From the NCBI GenBank assembly GCA_958510875.1, contig OY294068.1, forward strand, positions 24,594,297-24,658,296: a stretch of 64,000 nt of DNA, written 5' to 3'. The translations under genes were made by a program, and so were the position numbers. This DNA comes from Endomychus coccineus (Eukaryota; Arthropoda; Insecta; Coleoptera; Endomychidae). A model generated the notes under the pieces. That model did no database searches. It was not told where the DNA came from and saw only the letters and a program-made list of their open reading frames with translations. Below, piece after piece: positions 34,222 to 46,264 of the stretch. Positions within the stretch are counted from its first letter, which is position 1. Each line of letters starts with the position of its first letter.

Positions 34222-35508
34222 ACGTTAGGTATTATAAAAATGTAGCCAAGTGTAACCCTCGTGAATCTATTCCGTATCAACCCCAGATTCAAAATTCCCA
34301 AAGTGCGAAATTGTAGCTACTCCCCTCTTTGAGTAATACCTATATCAGTGCCACATGCTTAAGGGAGGGGGCCAGCTAAACAAAATATCAAATATTGGAT
34401 ACAATTTTGAGAATAATAAATGTAGCCACATAAAACCTTGTAGAAACTGTTCAAAATCACTTCTAGATTCTGAATTTACAAGCCGGGGAATCGTAGCTCC
34501 TCTTATTGATTGACACATACTTCAGGGCAATTTCAATGAGAGGAGTTTTTTCAAATTCAAAAATTCCGCTACATATTTATATGAGACAAAAAGGATTTAT
34601 AGTCTTGAAGAATCTCAATAGAGTGGCAAAATCATGAAATAATATATCAACAGGTGGCATGAATTGCAAAAGGCTTTGGATGCCCTAAATGTAATTGAAG
34701 ACATTTCTGTATCATTGAATATTCATGTTTTGAAAACTCATGTTCAAGATTGTCTCCAATTCATAGAACATAATAACGGATTAGGTTAAAGTGAAGAGTC
34801 ATCACATCGCCAATTCATGCAAACTTGGGAGCGTCATAAAATGAATATAAACCAAGATGAATTATATGTGGAAAATTTTTTCAAGGCTGTTGTAGAACTT
34901 TCTTTGCTGAATATGTGATAAAGATTTCTGAGTTATTTATCTTTTATTCGATGTATCAGACAAAATTTAGTTTCATTCAATTATTCAATAATTTGGAATT
35001 CAAAGAAACAAATATATGAAAAAAATACAAAAAGATTACAAAAAAAACGAGGGGACAAATAACCACTACGTCCACGTCGTTGGTCCTGGGTATTGCCGAA
35101 AATGGCAAAAATATACTAAAAAGATCATTTCATGCAATAGAAATAATTAATCGAACATATTTTCTCTAGCTGGACGCCCTTTCTCATACATAATTTCTAG
35201 TAACGACCTTGACATATGTGTTAATCGATAAGGGGAGCAGCTACGATTCCGCGTCTTCAAAATTCAGAATTTAGAAGTGATTGAGACCAATTTCCAGAAG
35301 GTTTTTTGTGGCTACATTCATTATCCTCAAAATTATATCCAATATTTAATATGTTTGTCTAGCTGGGCCCCTTCCCTAAAGCATACGGCCCTGACATATG
35401 CATTTATCAAAGAAAGGAGCAGCTACGATTTCGCACTTTTAAATTTGAAACCTGGGAGTGATCTGGAATAACTTCCTGAAGGTTGCACACTACATTTCCA
35501 TAATAATA
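34222..35508. mobile_element. DNA transposon with about 300-bp inverted repeats, degenerate
   Basis: The left arm 34222-34540 and right arm 35205-35508 are reverse complements. Each arm consists of two similar subunits sharing AAATGTAGCCA and a block reading CGTAGCT.CTC. The interior holds broken minus/plus noise plus a plus-strand frame at about 34690-34918. TIRs of this length with a coding remnant indicate a DNA transposon; the superfamily is unknown. The right end abuts an (AAT)n tract, so the target duplication is unclear. Confidence 0.7.
34660..34920 (+). pseudogene. Transposon-type protein remnant, C-terminal
   Basis: Reads HELQKALDALNVIEDISVSL, NIHVLKTHVQDCLQFIEHNN, GLG, one stop, SEESSHRQFMQTWERHKMNI, NQDELYVENFFKAVVELSLL. 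The order 'kiH...HV.....GLG.YSEQ..E..H..F...W.....' followed by '...AV...N..' recalls a C-terminal segment that I have seen in proteins of animal DNA transposons; I cannot name the superfamily. It lies between the arms of the 34.2-35.5 kb element and probably belongs to it. Confidence 0.4.
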
Positions 35509-37004
35509 ATAATAATAATATTCAGGACCACTGTGAACATTCTAGGTGATTCAATGATCATAATGAACAAATGAGAACTTAAAATAACATCTTGACACCC
35601 ATTCGTTTCTGACAATCTTTCTAGTCTTCGTTGAATCATAAATTTACAACTTCTTGTCAGGGTAGTTAGGAACAAATCCGTGACTTTGTCAATACTATGA
35701 ATTAACATGAAAATTACATTACATCCATTCTTAGAGAAGAGCTAGAAGTAGCTCTCGTCAGAAAGAAAAGTAAATGCAAAAAGTATCCCATTATAATTTC
35801 TCTATGAATGCTCTAATAGTTTACTCAACTTTAAGTACTTTTGAAATGAAATCTATTGAATGAGTCAAGCATTACATGTTACAAACCTCAATCCATTCAT
35901 CTTGACATAGGAAAAAGATGCATTCAATGAAAGTAAAATCGATGGAAACCTCAATGGATCCATTAATGTGGGATATGAGATATAGTAGGATATGTGAAAA
36001 TTCCTCCTGACGAATATACGAAGCGATCATAAAGTGTACTGCTTAATACGGCTTCTAGCAAATTGCGCATTACTGGAAAATTGAGAAAATATGCAATATA
36101 AATTTTAAAACTCGCATAAAGCGAAAGTTATGGAGATTAATTTCACGATGTTACCAAATTTCATTGCAAGTTAGCTAGGTACTCTGACGTGTTATAAGCT
36201 AGATGGAGGGAGTTATATAAATATTCATTCCTCTGATACTTCCAAACTGAGAAAGTCTTATTTTCGTGATGTAGTGTTTTAGATGCGCCTCACTTTATTA
36301 CGGTCACATGTGACATCACTTTCGAAGGAATCGTAAACGTTCTCGTAATATAACATGGATGTTGTTTTTTTGCAAACTTATTCGCATAAAGGGTGAAGTA
36401 GTAAAATTCTCATTCTGCTAAATATTCTCGCTGAAATATAGTTTTCACTTAATTGTACAGTATAGCTCGACTTATTCTGTTAACTTCAAACATGTAGATC
36501 ATTTGATAGATGTGTGAGAAATAGAATTCAATATGGAAAGAACATTTTACTCTTCAGTAACAAGCTACAAGCAATTCTAATATACTCGTGCACGACTCTA
36601 TCGTTTACCGGAAAAACTAAGAACTCCCATTCAAATTCAGCAACGGGAGGCTTGTGTTTCCTTGCAGTAGATTGATCCCTGCTTGTCACTCAAAGCAGTC
36701 AGCAGCAGAGTTGTGAAATTTTCTACTATTCTCGATGTTTGTCCACCTGAAATTATTACAATATTCAGAAAGCCCATGAAACTCTTCGAGGAACAAAAAT
36801 ACCTACTGTCAAATGAGTGAATAATTTCTGTGGGTGTTTTTGGTTTGTGCAGAACCAACTGGTAATGAATGCAAATAATGACATGGGTACGGTAGTGTTC
36901 GCCATGGTTCAATTAAGTGGTGATTCTATCCAATGGGTGATAAAAAATGAATTTAGAAATGAATGTATGCATATATTCATTTGCTTCTAGTTGGTTTCTG
37001 TCAG
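35509..37004. other. No recognisable feature
   Basis: Begins with an (ATA)n microsatellite (about 35500-35520). The rest is AT-rich without motifs. Confidence 0.45.
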
Positions 37005-38095
37005 CTTCTAGTCTAGATCGATCAGTAACATTACAAACTAATAGCTGTTTCGCTTTTCTTGAAGAGTTCACCAGTAGATCCTGGAAGATGGATCAATATG
37101 ATGGAGTTACACATAACTGACATACAGCATGGTAAAAAATACCAAATTGTTCAACACCATTTATGAATAGATGCTCTTATCATTGTCATCTGGCAGAAGC
37201 CAACTAGGAAACAAATGAATGTATTCATATATTCATTTGCATCTTGATTGTTATCTTCGTTTGGTTTTTTGTCGTCTTCTGGCGCTCAAGTAGTTTGATA
37301 TTCCCGTAACTTTGAAAGTTTGAGAAATCTATTGGTCAATGTCGATGAAGATACATGGTGGGGAGGCATCATTAAGTTGTTCAGAACGATCTCAGTTTCG
37401 CTATATTGGTGTTGGCTTTCTAACAAATCTGTCTAGTGTGCTTTGAGTTCTGCCATGGTATTGCTTATAATATATTTTGAAAACTATTTTCGTGATTGTT
37501 TTGAATATTTGACAATTCTAACATGCTTTATGTATTGTGCTCAGTTAAAACATGAATAGGATCGGATTACAGCATTCTGATATATTATTTGGAAAGAATA
37601 CATGTTATCGTAATAACAAATGATCATTAAGTGAAATTATTAACGTCCAAACGTTACAATTGAATGCTACCAGCGGCTTCTCCTATTCCAATTCGATGGT
37701 CAATGTAATATATTGTTTGCCTTTTTAGTGGGGCATCTGTGCGTGGATGGCGTTGAATAATTTGTTTTTCTTAACACGCTGTATATGAATTATGTGTATC
37801 TTCAATATGAAGATAAGTCAGTAACGTTTTTAACTTCCTCGTTCCACTGATGAACAAATGAATACATTCAGTTGTATATAGTTGTCTTTTGCACGATAAC
37901 AGTGATAAGGGCATCTATTTATAGATTGTGTTGATTAAGTTAGCCTTTTTCACCACTCTTTATGTTGGTTATGTGGACCTTCAACAGAATGACTGGTCTT
38001 CTGCGTTCTACTGATGAGCTCTATATGAAGAGCGAAACAACTGTCTAGAGCTATTGGTTTGTAATGTTACTGATCGATTCAGTCTAGAAAGATAT
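37005..38095. mobile_element. Inverted-repeat element, arms about 240-260 bp
   Basis: The left arm (about 37005-37250) starts TAGTCTAGATCGATCAGTAA and includes GATGCTCTTATCATTGTCAT. The right arm (about 37830-38095) contains both blocks inverted, ending in CTGATCGATTCAGTCTAGA. The interior of about 580 bp is non-coding. A further fragment of the same arm lies at 60485-60560. It is a non-autonomous DNA element or foldback. Confidence 0.7.
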
Positions 38096-39689
38096 TATTA
38101 TTCTCCACATTCAGAGGAAATTTCAATTTACAATCATGGTATTAGTTTAATGAAATAAATATGATTGATTTTAATAATAGACACAAGTTTATATCTACTA
38201 AATTACTGAATGATATTCATCGTCGCATGTTTCCCAATTACTAACATTTATAATTAGGAGTTCAATTTGTACTCCATTTATGTTCTCTAGTTCCCACATT
38301 CCGTTTTCAATTTTTTCCAGAATGTGCTGGATTCCCTTTTGTCTTTCATTTTCCTTACCGTTAGTGACTGAGTTCTTCTAAATATTTTTTATCCACAATC
38401 AAGACATAAACGATCATTATCATCCTTCTTTAAATTCTTCGAATGACTACTTTCTCTAAGTCGATCGCTGATATATACTTTATTGATGAAATCTTGCAGA
38501 TTATAATTCACAAGGTAATGAACTTTTCCGACAGAATAATGAACATAATGCTGATATGAGAGATTTATCTATTATTTGCTATATAAAATTATCTGAGGAT
38601 GAAATTAATACTGACTGGCAGGAAGTGGCTTGAAGTGTCTCTCGTAATCAGATAATACATTAGAATGAAATATCTGGAAGATAATAACGGGGATAAAAAT
38701 GATTCACATTGATGAAGAGAAAAATCTATATTGGTAGTAATTTAATTTGGTAAAAAACGAAACGTGACATTATCATAACAATTATTGAACCTACGCTGGA
38801 GCCTGATTTCATTCCGGTATAAATTGTTTGGTGGTCAGGTACCGATGAATATATTTCCCTTCACGATATCGAGGTCAATCAAATTGCCAAGAGACGTTTG
38901 TTTGTTATCGAATTTCGAGAGTGAACAGTTTCATAGCATATTCTCTCACCGGTTCGATCTGATATTCTCAGGTCTCCGGGAATTCTATTAAAATCAACCT
39001 TTCGATAGAATAACGACCAAAGTAGGCTTTCAAAATAAACGTGATTTTTTTCACGAGAGGAAACTGTGGAGAATATCATTGAATATAAATGAACAGTGTA
39101 GGCCGTAAAGCACGTTACCTACGAACACCTTTCAGTATGTTTGTGCGTCCTAGCATCAGTTGATTTATGCCATAAAATTATCTGAAAAGCAACCGTATCA
39201 TTCTCATTACCATAAAATATTAGTACGAGCCATTAAGAGTGTGCCAGACGAAGTTTTGCTTCATAATCTATTCATAGGATTATTCACACCAGAGACTGGT
39301 GTTATTGTTTCACTATCGCAATAAATTTTGATGAAGTTTTTACTGAAATATTTGTTCAAGAAGATGAAACGGAAGTTGAAGTCATATTTCACTGCCTTTC
39401 AGGAACATAATTCTCTTTAATCCAACATCAACATACACCGTTACATTCTACTTTCCTGTATCCTTGATAATTTCAAGTGGCTTTCATCTAGAATGCATTA
39501 GCAACTTTGCAGTATCTTTAAAGTTTCTTTAGATTTGGTTTAGTGAGCCCAAAGATTGGCTACTTCAATTTTACCAGATGTTCTTGTATAACTTTGTCAT
39601 CGTTACAACTCCGTTGGAAAAACTGAATTTGAATATTAATAATAACACTAACGATATTAATACTATGCAGATAGGATTTGATTGCTGAG
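38096..39689. other. No recognisable feature
   Basis: AT-rich; both strands read without finding any motif or repeat. Confidence 0.45.
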
Positions 39690-40500
39690 CGGGTTGAGGA
39701 GAAATCTGACCAAACGGGCTAGACGAATCAAGAATACTTCCTTGTTTCGCGATGCCCGTCTCGGCTTTTTGAATTTCCACCGCCCAGACATGTTGAACCT
39801 CCGACAGTAGAGAAGGTTGAGCAGTTCTGGGGAGAAGTGTACGAGTCACCGCGTCCAATTTATATGGACACTGCAGCCCAAGCACGATGAGAAACGTTTT
39901 GCGCTGAACATCAACTTCCCCAAACTGAAGTCAGTGAGGCAGTCAGTGAGGATGAGGTCCGACAAGCTTTTGTCGGTACCGAAAACTTTGCTGCTCCCAG
40001 CCCTGACGGCATTAACATATGGTGTTGGAAGAAATTTCCTTCCACTCACCGCGCCGTGTAGGCAGAATTTTTACTCTTGGCTTAAAAAGGAGTCGAGGAG
40101 TACACTGTGCTGCCTCCAAATAAGCCTGATCACAAGAACTACCGACCGATCACATGTTTCAATACCTGCTATAAGTTATTTATACCTATCGCGTATGCTA
40201 AGTTGTTGAATCGACCTAGTCGGTAATCAGTAACATCAGCGAACAGCGTGAAGCCAAGAAAGGTACGGAGTATTGCCGGGAGAACCTGGTGATAGATAGA
40301 TCTATCACTCAGGACTCCATACTCGATGCAAGCTTTCCATGGCCTGGATTGACTGCCGCAAGGCATTTGACTCAAAATCACATGAGCTAGCTCCAATGCC
40401 TTGCAGTGCCAACCACACTAGTGAGATGCATAAGACATAAGTTGCCACTTTGGAAGACTCGTTTCGCCATCACATCAGGCACACTACGAATCATTCGTCA
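39690..40500 (+). pseudogene. R4/NeSL-like LINE, RT N-terminal remnant
   Basis: Plus-strand blocks across frames: NLTKRARRIKNTSLFRDARL (39700-39760), RPPTVEKVEQFWGEVYESPR (39780-39840), FVGTENFAAPSPDGINIWCW (39968-40030), NKPDHKNYRPITCFNTCYKL (about 40120-40185), CRENLVIDRSI (about 40285) and MAWIDCRKAFDSKSHELA (motif A, 40338-40393). 'Q.FW..IY.....', 'PGPDGI...W.KK', 'NYRPITCLPT.YK' and 'AWIDY.KAFDS.PH' are characteristic of R2/R4/NeSL-type elements with restriction-like endonuclease, unlike the jockey types elsewhere in the window. The region is richer in G+C than its surroundings. Motifs B and C and the endonuclease are missing. Confidence 0.65.
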
Positions 40501-41119
40501 TTTGCACTTACTGACAATTGACGAATGATATCTACTGTTTTGAAATGTACAACCCGAAGTACGAATCAGGACAATTACCCGAAGTAAGTATTAGGACAAT
40601 TGGAAAATGGGATAAGCAATGACCACTTACCTGACCCCGATGCATAGGCAGAGGCTTCTCTTGATTAGGTGATTGATAATTGGATCGACACGAAAGCGAT
40701 GATTTGATGAATCTCCCTCGTGATTCACTGAATGATTCTTTTTCTCTATGGAGAAACACAACATAACGGACTTCACACTACAATTTGGCGACGAAGAAAT
40801 AAAACAAGGACTGTTTCACTAATAACTATATTCGTCAACACAAACTAACATAAATATCGTTGTTGCGATCTTAACAGTTTACTGGATACTTTTTCACTAA
40901 CTGTCTTACCCAAAGCTCTGTTCAGGTGGTCTTTGGGTAGGGGTGGGTGCATCCCTATGTCGGCTTATAGTCTAGGAGATAGATACATATTTTGGGCCTG
41001 AGATATAACATGTTGGTCTTCGTGTTATATTTTAGCAATCATTAATTCGAGTGGTTTTTCCTATGTGAGTTGAACCTCCCACCTCGCCCCATTTTGAGTT
41101 AGCCGCCCCAGGAAATATT
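40501..41119. other. No gene; short local repeats
   Basis: Near 40488-40533 two 13-bp arms (ATCATTCGTCA and its inverse) form a small hairpin, followed by a twice-repeated CCCGAAGTA..AGGACAATT unit. No protein motif is present. Confidence 0.4.
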
Positions 41120-41500
41120 CAATTTTGGAACGGGTTATAACACTTTGATGTTTAGTGCTAGTCCAAGAGGGTCCCTTGGCGATCAATATTCAAAAGATGC
41201 CAACATTTCTTCCCCATGCAGTTGGCATCACTGGCAGCTTTAGTTATGACAAAATTGGAGCGTGGTATAACACATTCTGACTGGGCGGATAATTTTTGTT
41301 ACGAATGCTCATTACTCGAAAACCATACGCCAATGCGTCCATTCTCAAGAACATTGCCCAGGCTTTGGCCAAAAATTGGTTAAATCGTCTGAAATTGGAA
41401 AGAAAATGTTTGCACATCCATCAACTTGTAGTTTTTATGTAAAAGAGAAGCTTGTGTGAATGCCAATATTTTCTTTCATGTTGAACTCCACCAAAACCCC
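41120..41500. repeat. Dispersed repeat, copy 1
   Basis: About 380 bp matching the minus strand of 56410-56790. Shared blocks include CAACATTT, GATCAATATTCAA, CTCATTACTCGAAAACCATA and AAATCGTCTGAAATTGGAAA. No protein can be read in common. The function and class are unknown; two copies are about 15 kb apart in opposite orientation. Confidence 0.65.
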
Positions 41501-41663
41501 CAAGCTCCAAACAAAATTCTTGAAAATGAACGCATTGATAACGATGTGGTACAATTTCGATTATTCGTTGTTCGGTTCGTTTCGGCGACGTGAGCATTTT
41601 TAATTGAAATTGGTGCTTTGTGCTATTGCAATTAGTTTTAAGAAATCCCATTTTAGACGTAAT

Positions 41664-41760
41664 GAGTCTTCTGATGATGGTCGTGAGACCGAAACGTACG
41701 TAAAAACTAAAATATAAAGCATGAGTGTTAACGTGACCTATTTCCCGAGAATTTCTATTT
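41664..41760 (+). repeat. Penelope-like element terminal sequence, isolated
   Basis: CTTCTGATGATGGTCGTGAG and what follows, through CGTGACCTATTTCCCGAGAA, is the inverse of 25290-25385 in the 3' region of the PLE there, and of about 55795-55820. Read as protein it gives SDDGRETET, a tail common in PLEs. Nothing of the RT or nuclease is attached. Confidence 0.55.
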
Positions 41761-43302
41761 AATGAAAGGCACTTAGTTGTAGCTATTGATGATGAAATTC
41801 CAAGTGGTTACAATGTTTAATTATTAATTAACAATTATTCAATTATTCTGTTATTAATATTATGTTCTGCAAATATATTTGTGTTAAATCAATGTTAAGT
41901 TATTCCACTTTGTATAATAAATAATAAATTATTAGTATAATAAATTAATTATGGTGTTAAAGGCATTTTGCCTATATTGCCTATTTGTTAAGATTTCTGC
42001 CTTTTCAATGAGAATCTTTACCTATATAAGCGCATTTTTCCTGAATTTTTGTTGCCTATAGATTTGACCTTCACTCATTATAATATTCTCCAATTCCATT
42101 ACATTCGTTTCTTTTAGCTAAATTGTGTTTTGTTTTGTTTGGTAAATGTCGCTCATCATCTTCTCCATTTCATGGGCAAGACTTTTTCCAACTTCTGTGG
42201 AATGTTCAGTAATCTTATCTGCTATTTCTTCCGATCAGATGATGTTCTGTCTTTTTCTACTTCTATTTATATTATATCATTTCCGATTTTTTTTCATTTC
42301 AAAAATTTAATCAGTTCTATTGCTAACGTACCAACTCGCGAATAGGTGACATATGTTTGATTACACTAAAAACTACATTCTTTTGAAGAAAAACTCAGCA
42401 ACTTGACGTGCTTCTGAAATTTATCTGATTTGACTGGACTATTTCTTCATTCATTGAATAGACTTGATATGAAGTCGAAGGTATATTTAATACCCTGTAA
42501 TGATAATAAATGTTGAGACGGAACATTATAATGAAATATCAGTATGCGAAGTACATTGGTTGATTATATTGTTGAGAAAAATCATAAAAACCTTCATAAA
42601 ATAGTAAAAAACTACATTTACATAGTAACACTTCAACAAGAGAGTAGTGCGCGAAATGAACATAAAATAGGTAAGGGCTATAAAGCATTTCTTAGTGAGA
42701 TGTTGGCTGAAACATGAAGCATTCTTAACATTTCATATTTCACAGTATAGTTATGAATTTCAATTTTAACGAATTCCTTTTGTTCATTACATCTTCACTC
42801 TCAGCTCAGTCTATTTCTAGAGTATTCCACGAATGAAATATATAACCTTTTGTAGGGAATACGCCCGTTATTGCAAACGAATATTAATTTATTAATTTCT
42901 TCGACTTGAGCATTCCCAAAATACAGAATATTAATAATTATGAAGGCGTCTTTCGTGTCCCAGTTATCGCCGGTGTGGTTGAAATTAAGAAAAAGCATTT
43001 GCGGAATTTTAATAACAATTCATTTTTTCTTCCTCAAGCGTCACGGGTGAAATCAACAAAAGAGAAATATATATACAATATGTCTCACTAAGTTGGGACC
43101 ATATGGAAAACTTTTATATTATTGATTTTAGGAAAAAAATTATTCTACATAAAAAGTTCTGCATGTTCTAAAATTTACAATCATCAGATATTAAACTTTT
43201 TCAAACTTATACGCGGTTTGTAAAAAAATAGGAATTTTACTAAGAGTAAAGTACCTTTATATTTGACAATATCGAAAATTGTTATAAAGAAAAGTTGTCC
43301 TA
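41761..43302. other. No recognisable feature
   Basis: Very AT-rich; no motif on either strand. Confidence 0.45.
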
Positions 43303-44520
43303 TTATTGATGAGGGTGGCCAGGTTGATTGTATCTACCTCGATTTTTCTAAGGCATTTGATAAAATGGATAACAATATTTTATTGAATAAAATGTCCAGC
43401 TTTTGATTCACAAATTATTTGATTGAATTTTGGAATTATTACCTAAGTGATAGATATCAATATGTAGAGTATAGAGATCTTGAATCGTATTCATTTCATG
43501 CCATCTCAGGTGTACCTCAAGGGTCAGTACTTGGACCACTCACATTCAATCTGTTCATCAATGACATTTCTTCTTTATTTGTCTGTTATTTTCTTCTTTA
43601 CGCAGACGATTTAAAACTTTACTCGGCAGTAAAGCATTCTTTATGTTGTATCTCACTGCAGCATGACTTGGATGCACTCAGTACTTGTTGTGTAATAAAT
43701 CATCTGGAGCTTAGTATTTCTGCACTGTAATGACTTTCACCAAGGAAATTATGCCTATTATTTACAATTACAAGCTTGTTGACACAGCTCTTGCTCGTTC
43801 CTATAGTTTCAGAGACTTGGGAGTTTTGTTTGACGTGAAATTGTCATTTGCGTCTCACATTGAATCAATTGTTTCTAGCGCCTACAGAATGCTTCATCAT
43901 CCGGAATTGCCGCCTATTTAACAATAGTGATTCAATAAAAATATTATATAATTCATTTGTTCGTTCAAAGCTCGAACATGCTTTAATTGTGTGGAACCCC
44001 CATTATAAAATTTTTATAAACAAAATAGAGCGAGTGAATCGACGTTTTCCAAAATATTTAGCCTTCAAAGCTGATGGTAATTATCCATTTATAGGATTTT
44101 CCCACTAGACTCTTTTAGATAGATTCTCTTGTCTAGAGTTATATAAAAGTAGGGAAATTCACAGTATTTTATTCCTTCATAAGGTCATTCATAACCTGGT
44201 TGACTGTCCTGTGATTTTATCAAAGCTGAATTTACATGTTACATCTGCTCACACCCGTTCCACACAAACACTTCATCTACCACTCTGCAGAACAAATACG
44301 TTATTATTTTCCCCAATTTTCCAAATGTGTAGATTCTACGAGATGATCGGTTTGACTGCCGATATATTTTGTTGTAACCCTAATAATATTTGTAAAGCTA
44401 TACGTATCAGTTGATTTCAATTCCTATTCTGTAATTTTATTATATGTACCCCTGAGCTCTAGAAGGGATTTCTCCCGTTGAGCTAGTGTAATTGAATATA
44501 TGAATAAATGAATAAAATAA
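43303..44520 (+). pseudogene. Jockey-like LINE, RT from motif A to 3' end
   Basis: Reads VDCIYLDFSKAFDKMDNNIL (motif A, 43326-43385), a stop, YLSDRYQYVEYRDLESYSFH, GVPQGSVLGPLTFNLFINDI (motif B, 43508-43567), LLYADDLKLYSA (motif C, about 43595-43630), HDLDALSTCC, shift, SYSFRDLGVLFDVKLSFASH, shift, FVRSKLEHALIVWNPHYKIF and INKIERVNRRFPKYLAFKAD. The 3' end has GAATAAATGAATAAAATAA near 44500, as expected for a LINE tail. It is 5'-truncated and carries at least three frameshifts or stops. The C-terminal block resembles the LINE at 5.5-7.3 kb. Confidence 0.85.
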
Positions 44521-44597
44521 ATTATTAGCACATTTGTTTTGTTTAATTTGGATGCTTTCTAATATTAAACGTTTATCATTAGTTTTGTCAACATTAA

Positions 44598-44706
44598 AAA
44601 TTTAACAAGGGAGAATTACTAAGTATTTGTTGATCATCAATAAATGTAAGGATTCAGATATCCTATTGAATGATCAACAAATACTCAGTAGTTCGTGTTG
44701 AATTTG
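44598..44706 (+). ncRNA. Candidate miRNA-like hairpin
   Basis: AAGTATTTGTTGATCATCAA (44621-44640) pairs with TTGAATGATCAACAAATACT (44666-44685) with one bulged A, a stem of about 22 bp with a 23-25 nt loop that itself closes with GGAT/ATCC. Weaker pairing (AAATTTAACA with TGTTGAATTT) extends the fold to about 109 nt. That shape suits a microRNA precursor, but small palindromic repeats look the same. I do not recognise a known mature miRNA. Either strand could be used. Confidence 0.35.
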
Positions 44707-46264
44707 TATAATTGAATTATCCCTTTGCTTCCAGTTTATCGTACAATCGCTCTATGGGTTAAGCCCTATTAGGTGAAATTTCAATAACTGTCTATTCTGA
44801 GATAATCATCAATAATATAAATTATGTTAGCTCTCTTGAAGTGAGTCGGTGTTTTGTAATATTGGCTTAAAGGTGCTACTGTGTTAGCGAAACTAGACTA
44901 ATGTTTAAAATATGTGAAAATCGAAAAGTCATAGTTATTTTATTCAAGTTATGAATCATAGAATTATTAAACAGATATGTTGACAATTTGATTGAACTGT
45001 CAGTGACAGAGTATAATTTGACGTATTTCCCGCAGAAATGTGAAAAAATGTGTTAATAAAAGGAGGTAGACACTAGACAGTAGTGTAGATAATTCATCCG
45101 TGAATTATAATAATACGATGAAAGTTCTAGTACCAACTGTGGAAAACCCATTATGTTGTCAATTCGAGTAAACCTTCAACGTTATGACATAGAGTATAAT
45201 TCGACGTCTTTTCATTACTTTATCTGCTTCTAATCATTTGAAATACACTTTCTGTTCTTACCAATGAGGGAATTTAGTGATCTGTGGATCACAGTTAATG
45301 CCGATAGTGGATGGACTACAATAGGAAAAATCAATGTCATTTGTGGAAAATGAATCATCATCTCTGATACGATCTAACTTAACCTAACAGAGGATTATTC
45401 AAAAGGTTGCTGAATGAAATGATGAACTTTGAATATGTGAAAAGAGAACGAATTCATGGGGAAGCAGAAACGAGATACCAGCAGATAACTTATCTTTATC
45501 TATCATAACCAATTGATTCGTTTCAAGATATTTCTGCAATGAAATGGAGAGGAAACAATCGGAATGAATTCGAAGGAGAGTTGATAGAATTTGATTTGTA
45601 AAAATGGTGAGATTCGCGAATAAATGGAATTATCAAACAATGGTTAATTAGCCATCTAATCAGATTAGGAGCAGGGATTCTTTCGGCTCACTTGCTAATT
45701 CACATCAAGTGGGAAAACTAATTTATAAACTTACTGCTAATTTCATTTAGATTTGGGAAAAGCGGTTTCTATGAATGAACGCTAAGAAAATAAATTATAA
45801 ACGGATCTTTTGTAGTTGAAATTGCTTACTTGTGATGACCTAATGAATTAATTATTAGATTAATAAGTTTATCCAACTGTTTGAATAACTTTGGTTGTGA
45901 GACTTATCTTAAGAATAAACTTATTCGAAGTTAGAATGCTGTTTTACCTGCAAATTCAGGTTCCCTCATTAACAGTATTGTAATTTTCCTCAAAGTTAGG
46001 GAAGAAACTCATTGATATTTTATTTGGAAGTAATTTATTCCAAAAATAATCTCATTACCATTTCTTGAAATATGAACATTATCATTATCAATCAGACAAG
46101 GTTCGTATGATTTGATTCTTTTCTATTCATTGTCTACATGTACACTTATAAACCTTGAAAATTTGCAATACAACCAGTTTATAGATGTAAGAACAAGCTA
46201 AAACACGGTTTAGGCAACATAGTTCAGGTTAAGAACCGGAAAAGAAAAAAAAAACACGTTCGAA
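44707..46264. other. No recognisable feature
   Basis: AT-rich, no frame or repeat that can be supported. Confidence 0.45.
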
